From NCBI GenBank assembly GCA_036971615.1, contig JAYKKR010000011.1:124001-188000 (forward strand): DNA of 64,000 nucleotides, written 5' to 3'. The position numbers and the translations under genes were made by a program. This DNA comes from Amyloporia xantha (lineage: Eukaryota; Basidiomycota; Agaricomycetes; Polyporales; Adustoporiaceae). The notes beneath the pieces were generated by a model that made no database searches, was not told where the DNA came from, and saw only the letters and a list, made by a program, of their open reading frames with translations. Of the stretch, positions 1 through 12,490 are shown piece after piece. Each line of letters begins with the position of its first letter. Within the stretch, counting starts at the first letter, position 1.

Positions 1-2212
1 TCACGTGGATTCATTACTGAGTCCTCGTCTTCAATGGTAGATGGATGCTCACGAGGTGGGTCTTTGTCTAACTGGGCTGTCCTCTCTCCGTCGACAAGTC
101 GCGATCGCTTCGCGCGGTGGTCTGGCGTGCTAGGCGTCGGCGTAGGTTCCGTGCGGGTGGGCGTGGGGCCACCGGTCGTCGTTGGGCTGATAAGCCTTCC
201 TGGCGTGGTCTCGCTCTGGGTCGAAGCTGCACCCGGAGTTGCTGGTTCCTTGGAGGAGGCGGGTGTGTCTTTCGAGGGAGTCGGCATGGCAGAGGGTGGT
301 TATATACTCGCCGGTGGGCACAGGTAGGGTGGGTGGTCACGGTAGTAGTTAGTGGGGTGGTGGAAGTGGGTTTTCGAAAACACTCGCCTTTCAACCCGTT
401 CAGGGAGTGGCCCTAGGGGTATTCGTGTGGTTCGTCGTATTGTCTGACGTTCCATTGTGCCGCTGGGGTGGCCTCTGCATTGTCGCTTTGATGTCGCGCT
501 TTGTTCAGGTGGTCGTGGCGTGTGGCTCGGGGTTTGGCGCTGGCGTGCAGTCTGCGTCGGGGTTGTGTTCGACATTGGCCGGGTGACCTCTGAATCTTAG
601 AGTGCCCTTGCGCGGCTCTCAGACTTGTGTGTCTGTTGAATAGCAGAGGTGTTGAGGTGACCTCTTGAAGCTGCAAAAAGGTTATTTTGCCGCGTCGTCA
701 TTCGTGGCGTTGTCGTCGTTTATTCGCAATGACAGACAGAACGAACTGGAGATAGTGTTATTGCTCGTAAGGTATGAGGGTCTACCCTGTGGTAGCTATG
801 TACATAGGTGGTGCGGGGAGCTTTCCTCAGGGGTGGGTCCCTCGCCGCTCTCTGCGGCGGTGGCCACTCACTGCGAGCCACTCGTCGAGTTGTCATTCTC
901 GACTGGTGTCACACTGACACCATTTCCCCTCGATTTAACGAGACGCGGACGGCTGTTTGTTTCCCTGCATCGCAGGTACTCGTCCCTTGGGCCACGAAGA
1001 GGCCAGCCGCCGAACGCACCTGGGGTGGTGGTGGTTCTAGTCCAAGGGAACACCAAGAACTTAGAACTTAGAAGGGAACGAGGTTACTTTGCTTGACGAT
1101 CACGTGTCCAAGGAAGCGACCACTGTGGCACGATCGAGAGCTGAGATTGGCCCTTATCAATTCTCTCCCTCCCTAAATTCCCGGGAGACCCCCGCACGGC
1201 ATGAAGCCACTAATCAGTGATCAGATCTGGTACCAGCGTCTTGGTATTTTGCAGTCGCCATGGTCGGACTTCCAAATCCTTCTTGTGGCGTCGTCAGCAG
1301 CCGTCCTTCAAGGCTGTTGAAAGAGTCGACCGCATGAGAAAAAGCATCATAACTACATAAATAGCTGGATATTTATTTACATCGACAACGGAACATTACA
1401 CAAACGCCTCAGATACCCCACCGTGATCAGATGTACGAGCTCGGGGAAACGGCTTAAACCGGCGGAGTGTGAATATTTATGCATACGCTGTGTGGATCTG
1501 TCATAGAGTTGCCATATTTGGGAGGTCGAAGCTATTTCAAGGTAGACGCCACATGGCCCATCATGCCGACCAGTGGCAAGGGCAGGGCAGCCTGCGCAGG
1601 GAATTTCGGGAGGGAGAGAATTGATAAGGGCCATTGTCTTCCTTCTCATCCTGTGGCGCACGGCTACCGCCGAGGTAATGACCACGGCATTGATATTGCA
1701 TTATAGCCTCTACGACTTTCGTCATATGACGCGGAAACTGTGATCTAGAAAATAGTTATCTAGTCAGTGGCCTTGCCCACCACGTCGGAGATCCCACCAG
1801 AACTCGTTGCTTCGCTACGACCTATCAGAAGATTTAGCATTATGTTCATTTTTCGCAAGACAACGGGTAACGTACTTTCAAATTATGAATCCTGCTCGGA
1901 AAAATAATCTTCTTGTTCGTCATGCTACAACGGGGGTGGGGAAGACTTTGACTGGCGAAGCGTACCCCTGACGCCACGCGGACGAGGCCACAGGCTATAG
2001 TCCAAGCACGCCTCTCGTCCAGGTATGAAAACACGGCTCATGGGGCGAAATGAGCATCTATTCATACATTAGCGCAAAACTCTTTTTCCTACACACATGC
2101 CTTCTATTTCTTCTTCAGCCACACAATGTAGTTTCTACTCGGCAAATCCACTTTCTGATCCAATCATCAAGCATTGTAGAGCAACTAGCCCCCGTGCAGC
2201 ATCTGATTCTAC
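1..2212. other. No gene recognised
   Basis: I find no protein family, RNA gene or clear repeat here. Short open frames exist on both strands, but they overlap one another, are rich in Arg, Pro and Ser, and show neither exon-intron logic nor family motifs. The first kilobase is GC-rich and the remainder is close to neutral. It may be intergenic sequence or old degraded repeat. Confidence 0.5.
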
Positions 2213-2487
2213 CACTGGATGCGGTTTAGAATATTTTCCAGTGTGATATGGTGAAAATATTGTAAAGTAAGTCAAAATACTTTTAGCATAATCGACTCTT
2301 GAGTATTTGGAAAATATGGAAAATATATTGTATAGGCTAGAAGATATTGTAAATGTGCTCGAAAGATTAGGATATCAATTGAAAAATATTAGAATTTTGT
2401 TTGCTGTAAAGGGCAAAACTTATTCTGATCATGTTTATAATACCTTTAGAATATACTTGTCAGAAATATTCTAAACCACATCCAGTG
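2213..2487. mobile_element. Small non-autonomous DNA transposon (MITE)
   Basis: The left end begins CACTGGATGCGGTTTAGAA and continues to ATATTT. The right end is its inverted complement with one mismatch (C versus T at the tenth base), giving a 24 bp terminal inverted repeat. The trinucleotide TAC lies immediately outside both ends (2210-2212 and 2488-2490), consistent with a 3 bp target duplication. The 275 bp interior is strongly AT-rich and non-coding. A 3 bp duplication fits PIF/Harbinger-type MITEs, although TAC is not their usual TWA target, so the superfamily is inference. No transposase is visible in this window that would move it. Confidence 0.75.
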
Positions 2488-4548
2488 TACCATGGAATCA
2501 CCAGGTCTGTATACTGTCTCATTGTCCTCGTCACATCCCCATTTTCTGATTTTTTTGTAATGTAGTGGTCTCGCCTTGCATCGAGTTCGGGTTACACCTG
2601 AACTCATCTTTGCGTGGAATTCCACTGAGCAGTATCTCGTCGTGGACCGTGGCCCCAATGTTGAATCGGATTGATGGAGACAATCAGCACGTCCATCACT
2701 GGCTCTCAATGACCATCCGGTTGAGAGCACAAGTTTGTATTCCATGTCGTCGTTGTTGCATGTTCCAATCATTTTGACCAGAAGCGCTTTGGTTCGACGC
2801 CCTGTGGGTCGAGAAGCGTAGTTAAAATGTGCACCTGCCGAAGAAGTTTGCGCGAGGCGCACAGGAGGCTCTTGAAGTTGGTTAATCTGTTTTGAACCGA
2901 TGAATGCATCTCTGACTCGACAGTAACACAGAACTCTGGAAATAAGACGAAGATGTGTACATCAGTACCACTAAGCATGTCAGACATCTGGCATGCCATT
3001 ATATACATGTCGGCCAACGTGATGTCACTTGTACCATATCTCCATATGTATCCGGCTATATTTTATGGCCATCCTATCCAATAACAGTTGTGCAACTAAT
3101 ACCGAGTGACTTCAGTTCCCGGCATGCGCGATTACGCGGGCTTATGTACAATCATAGGCACCGGAGTCGATCCCTCCCAGTGTTTTGCACATCAAAAACC
3201 CCAAACTGAGCGCAGATGAGCGAAAACCCCAGGGTTGGACTACTCATTGTAAAACTTTCATCTATGCCGCCATTTATTAAGAATCAGGTGCACTGTGCAC
3301 AGCTTGGCCTGACTTGACCAGCATGACCAGCATAAATGGTCATGTGAAGAGCAAACTTCTGTAAACCGTAACTCGTAGACTGCAGCACTCCACACGCGCT
3401 GACAACCCATCAGACACGTACCCATATGATCCCATAATAATATAACAGGAGTGCGGGGTTCGGGTCGAGTCGTTTTTCATTTGAGTTTGACCATGAAGGG
3501 GAACCTCTTTATCACCTGTCGAAGCATCGCAGAAGGATATGGATGTATCGATGTGTATCAAGTATCAGATAAACACAGCGCGCGTGAAATGGATCTGCAG
3601 GAATGATGAATCCCTACGTGAATGAGTGATTCCAGTAGCTCGCCCGCAGCCTAAATCATTATTGTGTGCATGAGATAGCCATGTAATACCTCGTTAAGGC
3701 ATAACTCTCCTAATATCTGAGCGTACCAAATGGCAGGCCTATTGACACTGATGTAGGTGAAGTGGCGACTATGATGCCCTCTCGAGCGAGGGCAAAAAGG
3801 ATGCCACGTTTGACATTCCAAAACGAGCCATATGGAATTTGAGCTTTGAAGGAAATCAGATATCAGACTGTACCAAGAACAGTCAGACCGATGCAAGTCG
3901 ACAGAATTGGCTTTTTGAGGTAACTGCAAGGTCGACTTAAGTGCGAAGGGGAGCAGAAAGCTGCGCGAATCCTGTTTGATGAGGAGACACGTCGATCGTT
4001 GAGTGTACGTCGGACACTTTCTGTCTACATGGTGTAGGCATAGTGGGAGACAAATCATGGACGCGTTGGTGCTGTGATGTACACCGGACAGCAAGAGACG
4101 AGAGGAGACGAGAAGAGACGTGACTTGGACGTGACACTGGTTGTTCGGCAGGAAGCAGGCCAGCACGTGGCCGGAGATGGTCGTTCTGGTCTTCCTCAAG
4201 CTTCAGCTGTCGACACAGCTGTCATCCTGACATCTCCACTCGTCCAGGCTGGTGTAGTAAGCGGAGGTTGCAAGACACATCGGTATGATTCGAAACGGGC
4301 CAAATCTCACCTCGAACAAGCTGCCTAAGTGACGATGGCGCGTAGCTCAAATTGCTGTATTATTCGTATGCTTGCTTTGTTTTGCTTTGACCGACCATAC
4401 TCATATGATCAGACATGCATTATCTGGGGCACTGCTTGTAAGCTCCGATAACACCCTTTCATAGAGGAAGACATATCTCGTGAAAATGTTGTGAGTTTTG
4501 TAGACGTCTCGGCAGGAATCATACTTGGACCCTGCTGTGTAGCTCGTG
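2488..4548. other. No gene recognised
   Basis: Open frames of up to about 180 codons occur (for example minus strand 3651-4199), but their composition and lack of any familiar motif give no reason to call them genes. No repeats or RNA genes are seen. Confidence 0.4.
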
Positions 4549-7500
4549 CATCAGGAAAAACACTTTTTCTCTGGGGTAACCTAGGGTGCTCTGAGATATA
4601 TGAGGTTTCTCAGAGTAGCTCAGGTTATCTCAGAGCATCTCAGGTAAGCCTGAGTCTCTCTGAGATATTTTAGATTTCTCAGAGCATCCTAGGCTAGCTT
4701 GTGTTTCTTTGTGAGACTGTAGAATATTTATAAAGCTATAATACATTATTTATGAACAGTATAATATGTAAAAAGATTGTTTTCTCACTTGCTTGTATAA
4801 TAAATTCCTGGTATCTCTGATATGCATTATTTGAGCTATGTTTTCTACTGGCTATGAAATAGCTATCATCAGCAAATGTCAAATTTGACTTATCCACTTA
4901 ATCACACTTTTTTCGACTTTTTGTCCTGTTTAAGACATTTAAGACTGGTTTAAGACCATTTCAAAGTGAAGGGATTGTATTAATTTTGTCTTAATGCACT
5001 TAATTCTCTTATTAAGACAGATAAGTGCAATATAAGTACATTAAGGCAAATTTGACATTTCCTGATGATGGCATCCTACTATTTACTATCATTCTATTCA
5101 CTTTCTATGTTTTATTAGAATAATTTAGCTCAAATACATGTGAAGGTGATCTGTCGTACTGGTTAAAATGGAGATATTGAAATAGAAAATGTACATTCAT
5201 ACAGAATAACCACAAAGAGCTGCTGAATAGCAGGAATATAATGGTGAGAGAAAGAAGGGTATTATAGATATTATGTGGCATGAAAAAAGGGAAATCAGAA
5301 GTGAGCAAAAGTAGGAGTATAATACGTGTACTCACCTCTGTGCAGCCACAGCCATCTCCTCTCCTTTATTCATATTTACTCCATACATCCACAGAGTCTT
5401 TCTTTCACTGATGGTTAACAGTCAAAAGTCAGAGGTCAAAAGTCAGAGGTCAAACAGAGTAAGACGCATCTCAGAATTGCAAATCTTGACTCTGGCCAAT
5501 AAAAGAGACCGCAGCTAGATGAGTGTGGAAGTAAAGGAGTGTTAGATGGTTGAATAATGTGATATATCAGTGCAGGAATAGATAGAGAAGGGTGCATATG
5601 AAGAATGGGAGAATGAGGAGGAGGTCGTTCAACATGCAGCCATAGAACAGAAACCACTGGATGCAGACCCACCAATGTATATATCGTCTGAAAGCCTGTA
5701 ATTAGGGCTTTTATTCTATCCAACAATCAAAGGAAACCGTCCATGGGTTCCTGAGATATGGACAAGACGAGGTTTTTGGTAAAAAGGGGCAACAGAGGAG
5801 GAAGGAGTGGGCGGATTCGGATGAGCAAGGGCTCGTCTGGAAGGGCTTAACAATGCGAATGGAATGGTATAAAAGCGAAAGGATAACTCACATTGGATCC
5901 CTAGTTATCTCCCAATCAAAACTGCAAAAAAGCGCCCATTCCATCCAAAACCCTTCAATATCTCCCAGAACTCCTTCATACCTTCACAGAATAGGCTGGG
6001 ACAGCCCTGAGGCTCTTCTCCAAGAGTGAAGAATAATAAAGAGAGAAGGAGGACTCACATGAGTTACCAGATAGTGCAGAGCAGGGACAGAACAACTGTC
6101 TATGCTCAGTCAAGTCCCAGTGAACTAGACATGCCCCAAAGCCACAGGTACTAAGATAGAGTCCCTAGTCACAGCATTTTAGATCCAAGATAGTAGAGCT
6201 AATAGATATCAAGCAGTAGCAGCTAGGAGAAACAGCTGAGGAGAACTTGAAGGGCAAATGCGCCCAAGTCCCTGCTAACCCTAAACCTGGGTTCCCAAAA
6301 CAGGTGTCAGTCTGCCGCGTCAAACTCTGACCAAATTAAGCAGTCATGGTCGTTGCGTCTCTTCTTCCTCAACAACCACTCTGCTTCGTCTCCTTCCTTG
6401 CCACTTCACATTTCTGCTTGGTTTCTGTTCACTCATTGATTGTTCTTCTCATCTCTGGGCTATATCTGGTGACTTCTAATCTGTGGCTGTCTCTCTGGCT
6501 GGTTTTGCCTCAGGTATGGTGATGTGCTGGCAGGGCATATGAGTCGTTATAAATTGTGGACACAGGTAAGTACATATCTTCTTCCTATTCTCATTTGTAT
6601 CTATGAATAACTGACACTATTTCTATCTCTAATCACAATCCAAATCACCAACATTAAAGGTTGGCTGTTGGCTGTCATCATGCGACAGCAAAACAATGTA
6701 AGTCTGTCCATACTTCCCTTTCAGGCTGACATGTCCATTGCATTCAATAGATATGACATGCTTTGTGCATGAATTCATGCTTTTGTAAGACTTGTAAAGG
6801 ATGGTGAGTCGTCATCTATAATTTTGAATTTTGATGAGAATACATACTCCTAACATGTAAGTCGTTCATTTGCTTCTCATTTCTTAGCTGTTCTAAATTA
6901 TTGTATCTACAGACTTGTGCGACATGATAAAAACTGATTCTGATTGTGACGATGTCAGGTAAGTTGTTCACTTCTATCTCAGTTCCTTTGTTGATCGCTT
7001 TGTTGATTCTTAGAGTATTATTGCCCATGCTACTCAGCTTCAGTTTACTGTGAAAATACTACTTATGTAAGTACCTTGTCTTGCTCCTTCAACTAATTGG
7101 ACTTTACCTGAATTCTTCTATTAGATTCTCTTATATCTTGGCCACACAACAAAATATCTTCATTGATCTTATGTACGTCTTTCAGCTTTGTGTTTTATAT
7201 TACTGTATACTGAATAAGAACATTAGTTTGGTAATGTGGAGATTTTTGTCTTGAGCTATCACATTGGACATAATTATTATGGCTGCTAGTATTAGATTAT
7301 CTTAAGCATGTATATTATTTGTGAATATACTGCTATGTTCTATTATAATACTGTAACCTTGAGAGTGCTCTGATACAAACTATAATAAGGTGTGAGAGAT
7401 GATAAAAGACTACATAGGGTCATCTAGGAGTACTCTCAGGCTACTCTCAGGTTACTCTGGGTTACTCTGAGAAAAAAATCTCATGTCAACTAAGTTTAAG

Positions 7501-7600
7501 AGCACTCTGGCTACTCTGAGTACTTTGAATACTCTGAAGTCTCTAGGATGCTCTTGGATGCTCTCAGAGCAGCCTGGGACTAATATGGTTTTTCCTGATG
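4549..7600. mobile_element. Coding-poor 3 kb DNA element with terminal inverted repeats
   Basis: The left end CATCAGGAAAAAC (4549-4561) is the exact inverted complement of the right end GTTTTTCCTGATG (7588-7600). Just inside each end lies a cluster of short direct and inverted copies of CTCTGAG/CTCAG (about 4575-4700 and 7420-7580), a typical subterminal repeat arrangement. The flanks TAGCTCGT and TGGTTCGT agree at 6 of 8 positions, and both differences are transitions, which would suit a decayed 8 bp target duplication of hAT type. The AT-rich interior lacks a long ORF. Around 6520-7090 it contains several GTAAG-type donor-like sequences spaced by short segments, so it may hold remnants of an intron-rich gene that I cannot reconstruct. 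Confidence 0.55.
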
Positions 7601-7638
7601 TGGTTCGTTTTCACTGATCCAATTATCACTTACACGGT

Positions 7639-8725
7639 TTGCATCTGCTCCTTGGTCTATATTCTGCTAGGTATCTGTCGTGGCTGTTCTTGCGTTACCC
7701 ACTGGAATGCACTGTCTGGTACACTCGAACTCTCAGACGGACTCGGTCGATGAAGGCTTCAATTCGCCTCAAAAGGGTTCTCAAGGCCTGCTTTAACTGT
7801 ATATCGGCCTCCCAATCTAGACCACTTCATGCGCTTTGCTCTATGGTTCACTTTGGTATCCCATTCGAACTTCCTTGAACTACAGCTTTGTCTGTTCTGC
7901 GAGGCGGGCGCTGTTCAGCTCTTTAGCATTGGCAAAGCTATGGAGAGCCTTTATAAACTTATCGTCATCTGTAATGGCGTCCTCAGCAGCTCACGAAGAG
8001 TCGTTCTTACCTGTATTCTCCTGAATTCCTGCCTTCTGTATCATGTCTTTGGCTTCTGGTTCCTTTTACACTGTCGCTCCGTATAATGTGGTGCCTATGG
8101 TACGCAGCACGGTTCCACTAGAACCACTACCAGAGGGCCTGGTTCAAAAATACTGTCGTGCGTCGAGAACTCAGGTGCCGGAAATATTCTTCCAACTTCA
8201 AGGATGGCCTTGTGCGGCCGGGATCCCCATTTTACATCTTTTGGCGCATGCCAACAACAGTATGCCCTTGCAAGTTTTACATGGACACAGTGCTCTAGGT
8301 CGCGACTGGGGCTGTGGAGTAATTGTGGTACATGTTCAGGTATTTCCTCTTATTGTTTTCCTCAAAATCGTCTCTTTTCTGAGCAACTCTTGGTAAATTA
8401 GATCCCTTGTTTACCTTGGAGTGGGATACATGTTAATCGCGCAATTTCCATTGACGGTGGTCTCACCCGGATGCGTCTGGCAACAGAAATCGCTTTTGTG
8501 GTTCTACAGGGAGCAGAGGTTCGAAGCCTTTGTTTTCTTAGGTCGATCTCCCCACTGATGATGACAACTTCAAGACGTGTCGGCAGCTGGCTTATCGACT
8601 GGCAGAAGCGGGCCAACCTTATCCTTCAGAGGTTGACATCAATCTCCTCCATTTGACCTCTGTAAGACAAATTAGTGGAAGCCTGTATGTGGCGCACTTC
8701 CACATGGATCACTGCTAGGATGACG
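7639..8725 (+). pseudogene. Exon-like fragments of an unrecognised gene
   Basis: Two stretches read like coding exons. One runs from 8043 to about 8340 and ends at a GTATTT donor-like site. The other begins after a TTTTCTTAG acceptor near 8540 and stays open to a TAG near 8726, encoding a balanced segment starting VDLPTDDDNFKTCRQLAYRL. They cannot be joined cleanly in one frame, and neither shows a family motif. Base composition is higher in GC than the TIR element that ends just upstream. This could be a decayed gene or one whose exons I have mis-set. Confidence 0.25.
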
Positions 8726-8726
8726 C

Positions 8727-9404
8727 CTGGCTAGCTGCATTCGCGCTTGTTTCACCTGAGCTATCGTGTCAGGCTGTTATGTCATTGATGTTTCTATTGT
8801 AGGCCCTATCATCATACAACCTGTATCCATAGTATCTCTATATTTTTATCGGTAGTACTCCTGTCCTGGATGCTTGATGGAAACCGGCTTGCGAGGATGG
8901 TGTGGCGTTCGATAGGTTTGCTAGCCCGCGCGGTAACGTGACCGTGTTTCTCGGCTGAATCCGCCGGTCGTGCCACTCAGCAGCCTCAGCTACTCTGCCG
9001 GAGTTCAGAGTCTTGAACCAGCAGAGATCTCCGCCTTTGAGCGCGACGCAGAAGCGGTATCGATCCCTTTCCCATTTGATTGTCTCAGTACTGTCGCATT
9101 GCACATATATCGCTGGCTTCTCAGACTTAGCAAGTAACATATTGACGCTGGGGTAAATAATCTTACGCAGCTTCGTAAGTCAGACATATTCCAGGTTGGG
9201 CAGATCATCTGATACAATTGTTTTGTGTGTTACGATATTCGCAGACACGCATCCGAGCGATTATTCACATATTCCATCGCGCTGGTATCTCCAGTGGAAG
9301 TAGGGAAATATGAATACTGCATCCCCTTACATCTTCCGAGAGCACCTCGCAATTGAAAGCAACGTCCGAAGCACCGCAGCCTCTCAAGAAAGTGGCTCAA
9401 AGGT
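8727..9404. other. No gene recognised
   Basis: There is a minus-strand ORF of about 100 codons (8838-9140) without recognisable features. The segment may contain the promoter or an upstream exon of the CENP-B-type gene that follows. Confidence 0.3.
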
Positions 9405-10465
9405 GTGTATTGTGTACCTGTATTGCATATTGTGACTAATGGCATAGACAAGGATCAGCCCACCTATCCATCCCTGGCATTTGATGTCCACCGCGCTGCC
9501 CTTTTACCGTCTCCTACTGGACTCCGGTCGAGTGGGCCAACGCAATATCTTGCTGTGCCATATAATCCATCGGACTGTAACACAGATCCCCGTAATGTTC
9601 GCGAATCGGTTGGCTCACAATATAGAGCGTCTCGTTCTCCCTCCCCCGTGACCTCGGCACGCCTTTTAGCTCAGCGGATCCGAGGAGCAGACTTCCACCC
9701 CAACCCCTTTGCACGCTCATTTCACGATAAGAAGATAACGCGGGTGAAGCATCGAAAGGCACGGGTATCAACCTCAGATCAGAAGAAAATATGCTTGTAT
9801 AGACGAGATCATCCAAAAGTAACCCAGGATGAGATTGCTGCTGTCTTCGGTGTCAATAGAAGTACAGTCAGTAAGATTCTACAAGAACAAGAGAAGTGGT
9901 TGCATCCGAAAACTGTGACGTCGGATACTTATGCGAGAAAAAGGTACCCATTGCGATATTGGTGAAATATCTAAAAACTGACGATCATCTCCAGCAAACC
10001 TCACTTCCGTCTTCTCGAGCTTAGTCTGGAAGACTGGGCATGCAAATGTACCTCCAATAATATCGAGATCACGGACGCCACTATACGTGAACAAGCGAGG
10101 CTATTTGTGAACGCGATCTATTCAAATAACGTCACATTCAAAGCTAGTCGCTCTTGGATCAACCGTTTCAAGGAGCGCCACGGTATTGTCAACGGAGGAG
10201 TATACACGAGGGGAACAGTTATGGAAAAAGCAATTGCATTTGGATTGGACTATGACATAGAAAAGCTCGATGGTCCGTTTGGACTCTCACTCTATTTCCG
10301 GAGAATCTCGATGGACCTGAGGGGCTACCATTATCGCGATATAAGAAGGCCGAGAAATACTTGATGACTGTCAACGATCTGCCAGCAATCGACTACGCCG
10401 CATATTGTGCGACTATCCCTGATTCACCGACAGTTTATCCGTCGGATTTGGAAGAAGCGTCCTAG
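9405..10465 (+). CDS. CENP-B-type helix-turn-helix DNA-binding protein
   Basis: Exon 1 (9405-9943) encodes a Ser/Pro-rich leader and then, at about residues 125-165, a helix-turn-helix with the hallmark run QDEIAAVFGVNRSTVSKIL, typical of Psq/CENP-B N-terminal domains. A 51 nt intron (9944-9994, GTACCC..CCAG) leads in phase to exon 2, which supplies the second CENP-B domain: DATIREQARLFVNAI followed by a WINRFKERHGI motif. These paired domains bind DNA in CENP-B, Abp1-like factors and pogo/Fot transposases. No DDE transposase domain follows, so this is more likely a DNA-binding factor or a domesticated relic than an active transposase. After about 10300 the coding frame shifts by one base and then stays open to the stop at 10465, so a small intron or an indel lies there. 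The start codon is uncertain and upstream exons are possible. Confidence 0.7.
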
Positions 10466-11033
10466 GTATCACACAATGACGTAGACAAGGCCACTGGTAC
10501 GAGGTGATCAAAATTGTTGACAAGTTCTTACTCATGTTTTGTATACTAGCTACTCATGTATGTGCGGACGTCATTAGTAGTTCTCCGTTCGATGATGAGT
10601 ATGTTTAGCCCTCCTCGCACATGCATGTCCTTCTCTCATTCTTTAGTCAAATATCTTTATTTGTATGTTGCAATGTAGCTTGAATACCATCTTGCATAAA
10701 GGGATAGGTCTGTTAAACGGATTTGAATTGAGTCGTACGAGGGATCCAATCTCTGTCAGTTACATCGCTTATGTGGTAAGCTGAAAGCCAAACGGCTTTC
10801 TGTTCGGATGGGTCCACAGCGAACTTGGTGAGTATCCCCTCAAATCGGTCCTAACCCTCTCCAAATCTCGGTGGACGTTTGGCTAGACCAAGTCAGGTCG
10901 ATACACCGCAGTGACATATAGCCAATCCACAAACCATCCTCGCCTTATCTGCAAGATAAAATTGTCCGCCTGGGGCGAGCATAGTAACCTAACCCGGAGG
11001 AATGGGTGCGGTATGACCCAACTGCACAGACCA
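10466..11033. other. No gene recognised
   Basis: Intergenic sequence downstream of the CENP-B-type gene. I see no ORF of note, repeat or RNA gene. Confidence 0.4.
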
Positions 11034-11530
11034 TCAGTCTGATAGCAGGCATCGGGTGCAGATCATATAGCGGAAACCGTAACTGGCCTCAATCGCAAGC
11101 ATTTGCTCGCTAAGCATCTCATATTGATACTGCTCTGCGAACCACGTTTCGTCAAGCTTCGTCTTGCGAAGAGGAGTGGCCATTTTGACAGACTCACCAA
11201 AGAAATGCTCCGAATTTTCCCTCTTTGTGCAGCACCGAATATCACTTCTCGCCCGGTCTTCTTTCAACAACTTATTGGATGGGATGAAATCTAGAATCGA
11301 GACCGGCGACATGACTCAATAGCCGTGCATGACATCTTCCGGAATGTCGAATTTAGACCCCAATCCTTCCACACAACTTCAATCGGTTTGACCTTAGCAC
11401 TTGATTCGGGATCATGAGTGATACACGTGAGACATCGTGCCACCGCAAGGAGTTGGTAGTCCTGTGAGTTATGACCTAAAGAAGAATTGCGCGTACTTGT
11501 CATGTCGAAGTCAGTAGCCATCACGGACAA
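11034..11530 (-). CDS. Possible two-part hypothetical gene
   Basis: Two overlapping minus-strand ORFs lie head to tail: 11530-11291 (79 codons, including VKPIEVVWKDWGLNSTF) and 11312-11034 (92 codons, including KLDETWFAEQYQYEMLSEQML). Their amino-acid composition is protein-like and the junction needs one frame change or a small intron near 11300. I recognise no family. It could be a small gene with an intron, a decayed gene or chance. Confidence 0.25.
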
Positions 11531-11934
11531 ACAGAGAGGTGTCGAAAACGGTGCACCAGATGCAAATGCTATGGTCGCATCTTGGAGTAGTCACGATAAT
11601 CATAAGAAGATGTTTCGTATTGGATGACCTCGCTCACCGCATTGTACTGTGGAGCGGGCAGCTCATATGATATACATAGATCGCATCCAATTCAGTCGCC
11701 GCTGAATACCTGATGGCGTATACTTTAATTGATGACCTTTCACGTAAACGTGATAATTTCTTCGGGAAAATGAAGCGACGAAGCATAAAATGTGACAGTA
11801 GACATTCAGGAAACGGTTTGTATCTCAGACTTGTACATTATGTTATTTGAGATTTCAATGATTGAGTAGCATCTCTTTTATTTGAGATCACATGCTTTAT
11901 ACCTTGCCAATCTCAAATATTACTTCCCTCTTAT

Positions 11935-12490
11935 TCTTAAGCTTGGCTTAGCTTGGCTCAGCTCATGTCTCCCCCTCTCTTCTTTGAGCTCAGCTCAGCT
12001 CCTGTCTCTCTTGACTCAGCTCCTGTCTCTCCCTCTCTTCCTTAAGCTTGGCTCAGCTCCTGTCTTTCTTGGCTCAGCTCATGTATCCCCCTCTCTTCCT
12101 TAAGCTCGGCTCAGCTCCTGTCTTTCTTGGCTCAGCTCGTGTCTCTCTTGGCTCAGCTCGTGTCTCCCCCTCTCTTCTTTGAGCTCAGCTCAGCTCCTGT
12201 CTCTCTTGACTCAGCTCCTGTCTCTCCCTCTCTTCCTTAAGCTCAGCTCAGCTCCTGTCTTTCTTGGCTCAGCTCCTGTATCCCCCTCTCTTCTTTGAGC
12301 TCGGCTCAGCTCCGGTCTTTCTTGACTCAGCTCGTGTCTCCCCCTCTCTTGTTTGAGCTTGGCTCAGCTCCTGTCTCTCTTGGCTCAGCTCATGTCTCCC
12401 CTCTCGTTCTTGAGCTTGGCTTGGCTCCTCTTGAGCTCAGCTCAGGTCTTGTCTTCCCCTCTTATTCTTGAGCTCAGCTCGACAGTACTT
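11935..12490. repeat. CTCAGCTC-type minisatellite
   Basis: About 550 bp are built of imperfect tandem copies of a pyrimidine-biased unit of roughly 20-35 bp, such as GGCTCAGCTCCTGTCTCTC. Variants include AGCTTGGCTCAGCTC and TCCCCCTCTCTTC. GAGCTCAGCTCAGCTC runs recur. The array does not encode a convincing protein, although it leaves a Leu/Ser-rich frame open on the plus strand. Confidence 0.85.

Noticed and set aside
34..1096. Several ORFs of 60-140 codons in the first kilobase
   Set aside because: They overlap one another in different frames, with skewed composition and no exon logic or family motif.
3651..4199. 182-codon minus-strand ORF
   Set aside because: Ser/Cys/His-rich composition, no motif, and an equally open plus-strand frame. 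I cannot support it as a gene.
11882..12103. Leu/Ser-rich ORF at the minisatellite
   Set aside because: It lies almost wholly in the CTCAGCTC repeat and is explained by it.
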